Assembly: GCF_002970935.1 (NCBI RefSeq)
Contig: NZ_CP027194.1
Coordinates: forward strand, 1,984,001 to 2,048,000
Length of the DNA: 64,000 nucleotides
Reading direction: 5' to 3'
Origin: Lactobacillus sp. CBA3606
Lineage (GTDB): Bacteria > Bacillota > Bacilli > Lactobacillales > Lactobacillaceae
Made by a program: the position numbers and the translations under genes. A model generated the notes under the pieces. The model saw only the letters and a list, made by a program, of their open reading frames with translations, was not told the DNA's origin and did no database searches. This document shows positions 39,145-48,179 of this stretch, piece by piece. Position 1 is the stretch's first letter; each line of letters opens with the position of its first letter.

Positions 39145-39849
39145 ATGCAGCCAAAGAAGAGAACCGGCTTGAAGTGGTTAGGACGAGGCGTTTTTGCACT
39201 TTTGATTGCCTTGTCGTTAGCTTTGATTTTTAATGAACAGATCAAAGACCAAATGGTTAGCTCATATGCGCCCAAGATTACGGCTAAATCGGTCAAAAAG
39301 AATACTAAAAAACAAGGTGATTTTGATTTTACTAAAGTGAAGTCACTCGATTTTCAAACGGTCGCTAAGGCTCGTTTGAATAAGTCGGCGGTCAATGTGG
39401 TGGGGTCGATTGCGATTCCAGCGATTGAGTTATATTTGCCAATCGGTAAAGGTGTCAGCAATGCTACGCTCGCGTTATCAGCTGGGACGTTGAAAGCCGA
39501 TCAGACGATGGGAACGGGTAACTATGCGTTAGCGGGACACCACATGATTAAGCATGGCGCCTTATTTAGTCCGCTCTATTATAAGAGTCAAGTGGGGCAA
39601 CTGATTTATTTGACGGATGCCCAATCTATTTATGCGTATAAGACGACGCAACGTCAGTTTATTGCTGCAACGGATGTGGCGGTGATTAATGACGTTCCTG
39701 GTCAAAAACTGATTACGCTGATTACGTGTGATAAGACGGGTGCGGGGCGGTTAATGATTCGAGGGCAATATGTACAAAAATGGGCCTTTACGCAAGCGCC
39801 CGCTGCTGTACAAAAGTCATTTGAAAGTCATTTCAATAACAAATATTAA
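39145..39849 (+). CDS. srtA: Class A sortase
   Basis: 234 residues. A basic N-terminus followed by one membrane helix (about 12-30) and an extracellular sortase barrel. Catalytic residues: His132 in AGHHM, Cys195 in TLITC, and a downstream Arg (R202 or R206). Sortase A joins LPxTG proteins to the cell wall. GGGGGAGG lies before ATG 39145. Single gene followed 30 bases later by the LemA-HtpX group's promoter. Confidence 0.93.
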   Translation: MQPKKRTGLKWLGRGVFALLIALSLALIFNEQIKDQMVSSYAPKITAKSVKKNTKKQGDFDFTKVKSLDFQTVAKARLNKSAVNVVGSIAIPAIELYLPIGKGVSNATLALSAGTLKADQTMGTGNYALAGHHMIKHGALFSPLYYKSQVGQLIYLTDAQSIYAYKTTQRQFIAATDVAVINDVPGQKLITLITCDKTGAGRLMIRGQYVQKWAFTQAPAAVQKSFESHFNNKY

Positions 39850-39931
39850 ATTTTGAGCCGCTAAGTGTTGTTAGGCGGTGATTCACGGTACAATAGTGTT
39901 AGTATCAGATTTTATGAGGAGGTTACACTTG

Positions 39932-40492
39932 ATGGTTGGATTAATTATTATTGCAGTGGTGCTGGTCTTGGTGGCAATCTATGCAATTATCTATAACGGC
40001 ATCGTTAAAGCCCGGATGTACACCCAAGAGGCTTGGAGTCAAATCGACGTTCAGTTGAAACGGCGGAGTGATTTAATTCCGAACTTAGTGAGCACTGTTA
40101 AAGGGTATGCGAAGCACGAAAAAAGTACTTTGGAACAAGTTGTCGCGTTGCGAAATCAATTAACCCAGGTTCCTAGTGGTGATCATCAGCAATCCATGGC
40201 GGTTTCTGATCAATTAACGGGTTCATTGAAAAGTATCTTCGCCCTCGCTGAGAACTATCCTGATTTGAAAGCCAATCAGGAATTCAGCAAGTTAATGGAA
40301 GAATTAACGAATTCAGAAAATAAAATTGCCTATTCACGGCAGTTATTTAATTCAAGTGCAGCTAGTTATAATATGAAATTGCAACAATTCCCATCTAATT
40401 TGGTGGCTGGGGTGCATCATTTCCAACCAACTGAATTCTTAACGGTGCCAGAAGCTGAAAAAGCTGCGCCAACCGTTTCATTTGATGATTAG
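39932..40492 (+). CDS. lemA: LemA family protein
   Basis: 186 residues from ATG 39932, nine bases after AGGAGG. One N-terminal membrane helix (about 3-21), then a helical bundle with the LemA motif [29 protein letters not shown]. Function of LemA is unclear; it is very often followed by htpX, as here (11-base gap). A TACAAT -10-like sequence lies at 39889-39894. Confidence 0.93.
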   Translation: MVGLIIIAVVLVLVAIYAIIYNGIVKARMYTQEAWSQIDVQLKRRSDLIPNLVSTVKGYAKHEKSTLEQVVALRNQLTQVPSGDHQQSMAVSDQLTGSLKSIFALAENYPDLKANQEFSKLMEELTNSENKIAYSRQLFNSSAASYNMKLQQFPSNLVAGVHHFQPTEFLTVPEAEKAAPTVSFDD

Positions 40493-40503
40493 AGGTTACG
40501 CCC

Positions 40504-41406
40504 ATGTTATTTGAGCAAATTGCCCGCAATAAGCGGCACACGGTTTACGTGATGGCCGCTTTTGTCATGTTAGTGGCTGTAATTGGTTTAGCGGTCGGCT
40601 ATGTCTTTTTTGATAGTGCCGTGGCTGGACTCGTGATGGCCCTAATTGTGGCGTTAATTTATATTGGGATTATGGTCGGTCAGTCGACCAATGTGGTTAT
40701 GAGTATGAATCATGCCCATGAAATTCAGCAAGTTGATGAAGCACCTGAGCTTTGGCACATGGTTGAAGATATGGCGCTGGTTGCGAAAGTCCCAATGCCA
40801 CGAGTCTTCATTATCGATGATGCCAGTCCGAATGCGTTTGCGACAGGCAATAACCCGGAACATGCGGCGGTGGCCGTCACTACTGGTATTCAAGCCCGCT
40901 TAAACCGCGAAGAACTAGAAGGCGTTATTGGGCATGAGATGACGCATGTGCGAAATTATGACATTCGTTTACAAACAATTGCGTTAGCCTTAACGGCGGC
41001 AATCAGCCTACTGGTTAATTGGGGCTTAAATTCCTTTTGGTGGGGTGGTGGTCGACGTCGGCGTGATGATGATCGTGAGGGTAGTAATGGCTTACAAATA
41101 ATTTTGATGGTGGTCGCGGTGATTGTCATTATCCTGGCCCCAATTGCGGCTAGCTTAGTACAGCTGGCGTTGTCGCGTAACCGTGAATATTTAGCGGATG
41201 CTGGCAGCGTTGAGTTGACCCGTAATCCACAAGGGTTGATTGCAGCGTTAACCAAGATTGACGATAGTGCGCCAATGCAAAAAGCGGACCCGAGCAGTGC
41301 GGCATTATATATTTCTGATCCATTTAAAGCCAAGCGTTCTTGGACCCATTTGTTTGATACGCATCCACCCATGGCCGATCGTATTGAACGATTAAAGCAG
41401 ATGTGA
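40504..41406 (+). CDS. htpX: HtpX-family membrane metalloprotease
   Basis: 300 residues with four membrane segments. The zinc site is HEMTH (144-148) in [14 protein letters not shown], with the third ligand in [13 protein letters not shown] near residue 225. HtpX degrades damaged membrane proteins in the cytoplasmic membrane. The Trp/Gly/Arg-rich loop [13 protein letters not shown] is a typical variable segment. Follows lemA. Confidence 0.95.
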   Translation: MLFEQIARNKRHTVYVMAAFVMLVAVIGLAVGYVFFDSAVAGLVMALIVALIYIGIMVGQSTNVVMSMNHAHEIQQVDEAPELWHMVEDMALVAKVPMPRVFIIDDASPNAFATGNNPEHAAVAVTTGIQARLNREELEGVIGHEMTHVRNYDIRLQTIALALTAAISLLVNWGLNSFWWGGGRRRRDDDREGSNGLQIILMVVAVIVIILAPIAASLVQLALSRNREYLADAGSVELTRNPQGLIAALTKIDDSAPMQKADPSSAALYISDPFKAKRSWTHLFDTHPPMADRIERLKQM

Positions 41407-41432
41407 GTTATTCCAAATAGACAGTTGAAAGA

Positions 41433-42221
41433 GTGAGTCGGTTGCAACGCAGATATATTTACGCGAATTTAGAAAAGCTTGATAATTTAGTATTTGCTTA
41501 TGGCATTGACCAAAGCGATTTTGTGCATGGCATTAAACGGTTGCCCGCTAACTTAGTTTCACTGGTTGGAGTAGACGATGAAGAACATGCTGTTAATGCG
41601 CATACTGGTTTAAACGTGATTAATGATGAAAATGAGATTCGCCGTTATTTATTGCAAAGTCATGCGACCATGGTTAAATGGATGGATTACGATGAAATCG
41701 GTGATTTGGATTTTTTGACGGCCACGGAAATTGCTGAATTACTTTATCTGGGCCATATGAATCGGCCGATTCGCTCGCCGTTCAATTATAAGTTACGCAA
41801 TCATTATGTTTTCTTGGAGCAACGTAATGGCGGTATCAAACTATACTTCTACTATATTTCGGCTTTTAGTCACGTCCTGAGTGCGTCGATTGTCCGCCAT
41901 ACTTTAGCGGCATATCGTGGTCGGCGGATGTTTATGCGGAGCTTACAAGTGCCGCGGGTTCCAGAAGCTATCTTAAAACAATTAGTCCGGTTGATGCCAG
42001 ATGGTCTCTTTATTTATTTTGACCAATCTATGGTCCGACAACGGCAATTACTAGTGCCCGTGCATACCAAGTTGGCGAATGATGATATTGAAGTGTTTGA
42101 TCCCGCAAGAAGTGAGGAATCAAGGCGGACCCATAATGTGGCGACGTTACGCTTTAATTTAAATTCTGGTGAATGGGGTCTTCAGATTCATGATAAAACG
42201 GCATTTGAAGATCATTTATAA
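41433..42221 (+). CDS. Conserved-looking protein of unknown function after htpX
   Basis: 262 residues, soluble, no signal peptide or membrane helix, mildly basic. Tyr-rich N-terminus (RRYIYANLEKLDNLVFAYG), a central segment with RSPFNYKLRNHYVFLEQ and a Tyr/Phe-rich stretch LYFYYISAF near residue 140. No enzyme motif recognised. Start is GTG 41433; TTG 41442, eight bases after AAAGAG, is an alternative. It is 26 bases behind htpX and before a terminator, so it probably shares the lemA-htpX transcript and may act with them. Confidence 0.8.
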   Translation: MSRLQRRYIYANLEKLDNLVFAYGIDQSDFVHGIKRLPANLVSLVGVDDEEHAVNAHTGLNVINDENEIRRYLLQSHATMVKWMDYDEIGDLDFLTATEIAELLYLGHMNRPIRSPFNYKLRNHYVFLEQRNGGIKLYFYYISAFSHVLSASIVRHTLAAYRGRRMFMRSLQVPRVPEAILKQLVRLMPDGLFIYFDQSMVRQRQLLVPVHTKLANDDIEVFDPARSEESRRTHNVATLRFNLNSGEWGLQIHDKTAFEDHL

Positions 42222-42232
42222 AGTGAGTTAAT

Positions 42233-42283
42233 GGAGTGGGTAGCTGCGTAGTCTGTGAAAGACTGCTGGTTACCCGCTTTTGT
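42233..42283 (+). terminator. Terminator after the lemA-htpX-unknown operon
   Basis: GTGGGTA/TACCCGC outer stem and AGTCT/AGACT inner stem, ending CTTTTGTTT. Confidence 0.75.
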
Positions 42284-42438
42284 TTATGAGCGTTCATAGA
42301 GTCCGGCCTATCAAAGTGGTATAATTTTTATGCGAGTAGCCAAAATTAAATTGGCGATACGAGATAGTGGCACAATTAGTCAGAAGAACGGTTTTCTATT
42401 ACCATTATAGGAGAACCATGAATGGAGCGTTTATTTTT

Positions 42439-43815
42439 ATGAAGATGCAAGTGACTGAAATTGCAAAGGCCGTGCATGCCGAAAATATGACTCAAGCTTG
42501 GCCAAATGTTAGTGTAACGGGTGTTGCTTTTGATAGCCGTCAGCTAAAAGCAGGTGACTTATTCATCCCACTAATCGGGGCTAATGATGGGCACCAATTC
42601 ATTCAAAGCGCCATCGACCATGGTGCGGTGGCAACTTTATGGGCTAGTGATCATGCAACTAGTGCCCCAACCGATTTGCCGGTGATTTTAGTCACCGATA
42701 CATTGGTCGCCTTACAACAATTAGGCCAGTATTATTTGCAAAAAATCAATCCAAAAGTCGTCGCAGTTACGGGCAGTAATGGCAAAACGACGACTAAGGA
42801 TATGATTGCCAACGTTTTGAGTACGCAATATAACGTGACCAAGACACATGCCAACTTTAACAATCAAATTGGGGTGCCGATTACGTTATTAAGTATGGAA
42901 CCCAATACGGAAGTGGTCGTTGTTGAAATGGGCATGGATCATTTTGGCGAACTGGACTTTTTAAGCCGGTTAGTGCAACCAGATGTGGCCGTCATTACGA
43001 TGATTGGGGAAGCCCATATCGAATTCTTTGGCACGCGTGACAAGATTGCTGATGCGAAGATGGAAATCGTGCACGGGTTAAAGGCGGATGGTGCCTTTAT
43101 TTATAATGGTGATGAACCATTATTGACCGCTCGCGGTGCGACGGTTGAACAACGGCAGCGGACCTTTGGGCTGGCGGCGACCAACACGTTAGTAGGTAGT
43201 GCGGTTCAAACGAGCCGAGCGACAACCCAGTTCAAAGCCAGCCTTTGGCCAACTGAAACGTATACGATTCCGATGATGGGCGCTTATAATGTTAATAATG
43301 CCTTGGCCGCCTTATTGGTCGCTGATACGTTCCATATTCGGCCAGTGGCAGCGCAAAAAGCATTAGCGAGTTTTGTGCCAACGGAAAACCGGACTGAATG
43401 GTTAACTGGCGAGCAAGGTGAGGCCATCTTAAGCGATGTGTATAATTCTAATCCCACCGCTGCCAAACGTGTTTTGGCCGCCTTTTCCGCCATTCCAACG
43501 AAGGGCCAACGCATCGTTGTTTTAGGCGATATGTTGGAACTAGGCAGTCAATCTGATGCGTTACATGCTAGTTTAGCTAGTGAACTTGATCCGACAATGA
43601 TTCAGAGTGTCTACCTTAACGGGCAGCATATGCACGTCTTGGCGCAGGACTTAACGGCAAAGTATCCGGCAGCAGCGATTCATTATTACCCAACGGCAGA
43701 ACAGCCGCAATTGATTGCAGATTTAAAGCAAGCTGTCACGGCCGATGATGAAGTGCTACTTAAGGGTAGTCATGGGATTCATTTGGAGAATGTGCTAGCG
43801 GCACTCGAAGCTTAA
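42439..43815 (+). CDS. murF: UDP-MurNAc-tripeptide-D-Ala-D-Ala ligase
   Basis: 458 residues from ATG 42439 (MKMQVTEIAKAVHA), the usual length. ATP loop VTGSNGKTTTKDM near residue 112, and the C-terminal domain motif SDVYNSNPTA. It adds D-Ala-D-Ala to the peptidoglycan precursor. ATG 42418, just after AGGAGA, would add seven residues and has the better SD but very short spacing; the two are hard to separate. No ddl gene is adjacent. Confidence 0.94.
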   Translation: MKMQVTEIAKAVHAENMTQAWPNVSVTGVAFDSRQLKAGDLFIPLIGANDGHQFIQSAIDHGAVATLWASDHATSAPTDLPVILVTDTLVALQQLGQYYLQKINPKVVAVTGSNGKTTTKDMIANVLSTQYNVTKTHANFNNQIGVPITLLSMEPNTEVVVVEMGMDHFGELDFLSRLVQPDVAVITMIGEAHIEFFGTRDKIADAKMEIVHGLKADGAFIYNGDEPLLTARGATVEQRQRTFGLAATNTLVGSAVQTSRATTQFKASLWPTETYTIPMMGAYNVNNALAALLVADTFHIRPVAAQKALASFVPTENRTEWLTGEQGEAILSDVYNSNPTAAKRVLAAFSAIPTKGQRIVVLGDMLELGSQSDALHASLASELDPTMIQSVYLNGQHMHVLAQDLTAKYPAAAIHYYPTAEQPQLIADLKQAVTADDEVLLKGSHGIHLENVLAALEA

Positions 43816-43945
43816 GCTGGAAATTAAATAATTAATGTAAATTAATTAATTGGTTTACAAGCTTACTGGTGATTGGCTGGGAAGTGGTGACGCTAACATG
43901 ATTTTAACCAAGTTAAACGCCCGCTTTAACCGCTGGGGCTCGCTC

Positions 43946-43974
43946 TTGCTAATTTATAATAACCGGTGTATGAT
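43946..43974 (+). promoter_or_regulatory. Promoter of cshA
   Basis: TTGCTA (43946-43951), 17-base spacer, TATGAT (43969-43974). It implies a leader of about 110 bases before the TTG start, longer than usual; the leader contains a GC-rich segment and a T6 run but no clear terminator. Confidence 0.72.
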
Positions 43975-44092
43975 AATTTAGTTGTACTATTTGAAAGTCA
44001 GACCGTTGGCTTACATGACAGCGCCTCACGGGGAACGGATTTTTTCCTAGCTGCCAGTAATCCCATGGTGTCATCCTTAGGAGGAAATATAT

Positions 44093-45700
44093 TTGAAGTT
44101 TACAGAACTAGGCTTATCTGATAGCCTACTTAAAGCAGTTAATCGAGCAGGTTATGAGGAAGCAACCCCAATTCAAGCTGAAACCATTCCAATGGTTCTT
44201 GAGGGGAAAGACGTGATTGGGCAAGCCCAAACCGGTACAGGTAAAACTGCCGCGTTTGCACTCCCAATCCTACAACGGTTGGATTTTGCCAACCCCAATA
44301 TCCAAGCGTTAGTTATTTCACCAACACGTGAATTAGCAATCCAAACTCAGGAAGAAATCTTCCGGTTAGGTAAAGACGAACGCGCTAAAGTGCAAGTCGT
44401 CTATGGCGGGGCTGACATTCGCCGTCAAATCAGAAACTTAAAACAGCATCCTCAAGTTATTGTTGGGACGCCGGGCCGATTATTAGATCATATTCGTCGT
44501 GGGACTGTTAAGTTAGACCACGTGCGGATGATGGTTTTAGATGAAGCCGATGAAATGTTAGACATGGGTTTCTTGGATGATATTGAATCAATCATCAAAC
44601 AAGTTCCTAGCGAACGTCAAACTATGATGTTCTCAGCCACGATGCCACCAGAAATTAAGCGCATCGGGGTTCAGTTCATGAACGAACCACATCACGTTAA
44701 GATTAAATCAAAAGAAATGACCGCTGATACGGTTGATCAATATTACGTTAAAGCGAAAGAATTTGAAAAATTCGATATCATGACACGTTTATTCGATGTT
44801 CAGTCACCGGACTTAACGATTGTCTTTGGTCGGACGAAGCGTCGAGTTGATGAATTATCAAAGGGTCTTGAAGCGCGTGGTTATAACGCTGCTGGGATTC
44901 ATGGTGATTTAAGTCAACAACGCCGGACGCAAATTATGCGTCAATTCAAAGCGGGTCAATTGGATATCTTAGTTGCCACAGACGTTGCGGCCCGAGGCTT
45001 AGATGTCTCTGGGGTTACCCACGTGTACAACTACGATATTCCTCAAGATCCTGACAGTTATGTTCACCGGGTTGGCCGGACTGGCCGGGCCGGACATAAA
45101 GGGGTTTCTTTAACCTTTGTAACGCCTAACGAAATGGAATATTTGCGGGTTATCGAAAAGTTAACCAAGAAGCGGATGTTACCATTGAAGCCACCAACTG
45201 ACGATGAAGCCTTTGCTGGCCAAATCGCAGCCGCTGAAGCTAATGTTGATACGTTAGTTGCTAAGACTGCAACTGAAAAGTATGCGGACCAAGCAGCTGA
45301 ACTATTACAAAAGTATGATGCGACTGATTTAGTTGCGGCGTTATTGAATGACTTAACTAAGGACGACGCAACTGCCGTTCCAGTTAAAATCACACCAGAA
45401 CGCCCATTACCTCGCCATAAAGGCGGCGGTGGTGGTAACCGTCGTAGTGGCGGCTATCGTGGTGGCAATCGCAACCGTAATCGTAGCAGTAATGGCGGTA
45501 GTCGCGGTGGTAACAGTGGCGGCAATAGCCGTGGCGGTTATCGTGGTGGCAATCGTGATCGTGACAATAGTCATGGCGATCATAAGAGCGGTGGCTATAA
45601 GAGCCGGAGCCGTGAAGATAATCGCAGTAATAATCGGAATCATGATGATGGCCGTAAGCAAAGTAGCAAGCGGAACTTCACGATTCGGACGAACGATTAA
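44093..45700 (+). CDS. cshA: DEAD-box RNA helicase CshA
   Basis: 535 residues. Start is TTG 44093, eight bases after AGGAGG (44079-44084). All helicase motifs are seen: AQTGTGKTAAF, PTRELAIQ, GTPGRLLDH, DEADEMLD, SAT, HGDLSQ, ATDVAARGLDV and HRVGRTGRAG. From about residue 445 the tail is Gly/Arg/Asn/Ser-rich with RGG-like repeats, an RNA-binding extension. CshA works in RNA decay and ribosome assembly, especially in the cold. Confidence 0.95.
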   Translation: MKFTELGLSDSLLKAVNRAGYEEATPIQAETIPMVLEGKDVIGQAQTGTGKTAAFALPILQRLDFANPNIQALVISPTRELAIQTQEEIFRLGKDERAKVQVVYGGADIRRQIRNLKQHPQVIVGTPGRLLDHIRRGTVKLDHVRMMVLDEADEMLDMGFLDDIESIIKQVPSERQTMMFSATMPPEIKRIGVQFMNEPHHVKIKSKEMTADTVDQYYVKAKEFEKFDIMTRLFDVQSPDLTIVFGRTKRRVDELSKGLEARGYNAAGIHGDLSQQRRTQIMRQFKAGQLDILVATDVAARGLDVSGVTHVYNYDIPQDPDSYVHRVGRTGRAGHKGVSLTFVTPNEMEYLRVIEKLTKKRMLPLKPPTDDEAFAGQIAAAEANVDTLVAKTATEKYADQAAELLQKYDATDLVAALLNDLTKDDATAVPVKITPERPLPRHKGGGGGNRRSGGYRGGNRNRNRSSNGGSRGGNSGGNSRGGYRGGNRDRDNSHGDHKSGGYKSRSREDNRSNNRNHDDGRKQSSKRNFTIRTND

Positions 45701-45752
45701 GCTAACTCATTAAAATAACCAACTGAACTCGGTGATTAGCGGGGTTCAATTG

Positions 45753-45782
45753 AAAAGTCGAGCGTTTTGCTCGGCTTTTTTT
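45753..45782 (+). terminator. Terminator after cshA
   Basis: AAAAGTCGAGC/GCTCGGCTTTTTTT stem with GTTTT loop. Confidence 0.9.
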
Positions 45783-45939
45783 GTGCCAAAAATGCTAAAA
45801 TGAGGCTATTAATTCAATGTTAATGCTGGGATTAAATGATCTTCACGGTGACGTGAAAAGATTGCGTGCTGAGAGACCTGTTACAAAGCCACTGACTGTG
45901 GTAAATTGGAACTATTGGATTTTGAAAGGCGATGGGGAC

Positions 45940-46302
45940 GTGATTTACGGAACTGGCATTGATTTAACTGAATTAACGCGAATTGCGACTATTTTACAAA
46001 AAGGGTTACAGTTACCCAGTAAGGTGTTGACTCCCGCCGAGTTGGCCGTCTTTAACGCCTATGGTGCTAAGCGCCAAATTGAATTTTTGGCGGGCCGTTT
46101 TTCAGCTAAAGAGGCCTATAGTAAGGCATTCGGAACCGGAATTGGTGCGCAAGTCAGTTTTCAAGATATTGAAATTCTAGATAACCCGATGGGACGACCA
46201 GAGATTAAGCACCACCCATTTAATGGTTCGGCCTGGGTTTCGATTTCACATACTGATCAGCTCGTCATGACCCAAGTTATTTTGGAAAGAGGCAATGTGT
46301 GA
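45940..46302 (+). CDS. acpS: Holo-[acyl-carrier-protein] synthase
   Basis: 120 residues from GTG 45940, giving [20 protein letters not shown] lies just upstream. The longer reading from 45817 adds 41 residues that do not resemble the family. Motifs [12 protein letters not shown] (Mg-binding Asp) and [16 protein letters not shown] are intact. AcpS attaches 4'-phosphopantetheine to ACP. Overlaps alr; the acpS-alr-mazF order is common in Bacillota. Confidence 0.95.
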   Translation: MIYGTGIDLTELTRIATILQKGLQLPSKVLTPAELAVFNAYGAKRQIEFLAGRFSAKEAYSKAFGTGIGAQVSFQDIEILDNPMGRPEIKHHPFNGSAWVSISHTDQLVMTQVILERGNV

Positions 46303-47429
46303 TGGTTGTAATTGGGGAACATCGCCACACGCAAGTCAAAGTTGACTTGCAGGCAATTAAACATAATATTAATGAAGAAATGAGTCGTAAAGATCCGTTG
46401 ACGGAACTATGGGCAGTGGTTAAGGCTAATGGTTATGGTCACGGGATTATTCCAGTGGCACAGGCTGCACAAGCGGCTGGCGCAACTGGCTTTTGTGTCG
46501 CAATTTTAGATGAAGCGTTGGCTTTACGGGCGGCTGGTTTAACTGCGCCAATCTTAGTGTTGGGAATTACAGAACCAGAATATGCGCCTTTGATTGCTGA
46601 AAAAAACATTTCAGTGGCGGTCGGTTCGCAAGCTTGGTTAACCCAAGCGGCAACCATCTTAGCTGCCAATGCGGTTCAGCAACCGTTGCAAGTGCATTTA
46701 GCATTAGATACCGGGATGGGCAGAATTGGCTTCCAAACGCCAGCTGAATTAGCGGCGGCGGTCACAAGCTTGCGTGCCCAACCAGAACGGTTTGATTTTG
46801 CCGGACTCTTTACTCATTTTGCAACGGCTGATCAGTCGGATGATACTTATTTTAATCAACAACTAACCACTTGGAAGCAGTTAATTGCAGCGGTTGATGA
46901 GTTGCCACGCTATGTTCATGTTTCTAACTCGGCGACTAGCTTATGGCATCAAGCCTGTAATGGTAACTTGATTCGGTTTGGGGTGGCACTATATGGCTTG
47001 AATCCTGCTGGTCAAGCTTTGAGTGCACCGTATACGTTACAACCAGCATTATCATTAACGGCGACCTTAACGTTCGTTAAAAAGTTGCCCCGAGGCAAGT
47101 CGGTCAGTTATGGCGCAACTTATACGGCTAGTGAGCCAGAGTGGATTGGGACGGTTCCGATTGGCTATGCTGACGGCTATGAGCGGCGGTTGCAAGGGTT
47201 TCATGTTTTAATTGATGGTCAGTTTTGTGAAATCGTCGGGCGGGTCTGTATGGATCAATTGATGGTGCGACTCCCACATCAGGTCGCAGTGGGAACCAAG
47301 GTAACGTTGATTGGAACTGATGGTGACAACACGATTACCCTACAAGCAATGGCCGACTATTGTCAGACGATTCACTATGAAATTGCCTGTGGGCTGGCGA
47401 CGCGCTTGCCACGAGTTTATACGGATTAA
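46302..47429 (+). CDS. alr: Alanine racemase
   Basis: 375 residues from ATG 46302 (GTG 46299 also possible; AAAGAGG nine bases before the ATG). The PLP lysine is Lys41 in [11 protein letters not shown]; the second catalytic residue is the Tyr in KSVSYGATY near residue 268. It supplies D-alanine for peptidoglycan and teichoic acid. Shares one base with the end of acpS. Confidence 0.96.
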   Translation: MVVIGEHRHTQVKVDLQAIKHNINEEMSRKDPLTELWAVVKANGYGHGIIPVAQAAQAAGATGFCVAILDEALALRAAGLTAPILVLGITEPEYAPLIAEKNISVAVGSQAWLTQAATILAANAVQQPLQVHLALDTGMGRIGFQTPAELAAAVTSLRAQPERFDFAGLFTHFATADQSDDTYFNQQLTTWKQLIAAVDELPRYVHVSNSATSLWHQACNGNLIRFGVALYGLNPAGQALSAPYTLQPALSLTATLTFVKKLPRGKSVSYGATYTASEPEWIGTVPIGYADGYERRLQGFHVLIDGQFCEIVGRVCMDQLMVRLPHQVAVGTKVTLIGTDGDNTITLQAMADYCQTIHYEIACGLATRLPRVYTD

Positions 47430-47434
47430 GCTTA

Positions 47435-47464
47435 GCCGGGGCGGCCAATGCCTCGGTTTTTTTG
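47435..47464 (+). terminator. Terminator after alr
   Basis: CCGGGGC/GCCTCGG stem followed by seven T residues. Confidence 0.82.
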
Positions 47465-47573
47465 GTTGATTGCGGGTGACTTGGCTTAGTGGTGAAGTCT
47501 GGGTTAAACGATCATAAATCTCAGGTTAAGGCGACTACTGGACCGAGTAGAACTGCTTCGGGTTAGTAAACGG

Positions 47574-47615
47574 TTGCTAAAAGCTAAGGGTTCATGCTAT
47601 TATGAGTAGCATGAA
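47574..47615 (+). promoter_or_regulatory. mazF promoter with overlapping 9-bp inverted repeat
   Basis: TTGCTA (47574-47579), 18-base spacer, TATTAT (47598-47603). A perfect inverted repeat TTCATGCTA/TAGCATGAA (47591-47599, 47607-47615) embraces the -10, a typical position for an operator. The binding protein is unknown. Confidence 0.65.
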
Positions 47616-47688
47616 TGGCTAGGATGGACCGGTATATTGGGGAGATGCATACTAGCAATTGGTCACAGGATTAAAGGGAGATGAGGCG

Positions 47689-48081
47689 ATGACCACCGCT
47701 GATATTAAGCGTGGTGATATCTTTTATGCCGATTTATCGCCAGTTGTGGGGTCCGAGCAGGGCGGCATGCGACCGGTATTAATCGTACAGAACAACGTTG
47801 GTAATCATTACAGTCCGACTGTCATTGTTGCGGCAATTACGGCGAAAGTCCAAAAGGCAAAGATGCCCACACATGTGAACATCAATGCGGCCCATACTGG
47901 CATTGAAAAAAATTCAGTCGTGCTGTTGGAACAAGTTCGGACGTTAGATAAACAACGGCTAAAAGATCGCGTAACGCACTTAGATGAACAAACGATGCAA
48001 CGGGTTGATAGTGCGCTTCAGGTCAGTGTTGGATTAGCTGATCGCACGAAGCATCGTTCACGGCGTACCATGCAATCGTAA
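47689..48081 (+). CDS. mazF: MazF/PemK-family endoribonuclease toxin
   Basis: 130 residues from ATG 47689, after AGGGAGATGAGG. Family features: [21 protein letters not shown] at the N-terminus with the RGDI(F/W) strand, [12 protein letters not shown], and the catalytic PTVIVAAIT and ...EQVRTLDK segments with the Arg. MazF cuts mRNA at short sequence motifs. No antitoxin-sized frame exists in the 259 bases between alr and mazF, so MazE is absent from the usual place. Confidence 0.93.
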   Translation: MTTADIKRGDIFYADLSPVVGSEQGGMRPVLIVQNNVGNHYSPTVIVAAITAKVQKAKMPTHVNINAAHTGIEKNSVVLLEQVRTLDKQRLKDRVTHLDEQTMQRVDSALQVSVGLADRTKHRSRRTMQS

Positions 48082-48133
48082 TCGGCATGGGAATTAGTCA
48101 TTTACATAATTGATCCGTTTCGGGCAACCGAAC

Positions 48134-48178
48134 AAAAAGCATTAAGATTAGCCACTTTTGGTTAGTCTTAATGCTTTT
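48134..48178. terminator. Bidirectional terminator between mazF and carB
   Basis: AAAAAGCATTAAGATTAGCCA pairs with TGGTTAGTCTTAATGCTTTT almost perfectly around CTTT; A- and T-runs on both sides serve convergent genes. Confidence 0.93.
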
Positions 48179-48179
48179 C

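Noticed and set aside
45407-45661. Open frames on both strands over the cshA tail
   Set aside because: They consist of low-complexity Ala/Thr/Ile or Val/Ile repeats that mirror the Gly/Arg-coding repeats of the cshA tail; no SD or independent support.
45817-45939. N-terminal extension of acpS
   Set aside because: The family starts at MIYGTGID; the GTG at 45940 has a purine-rich SD and the extension resembles nothing known.
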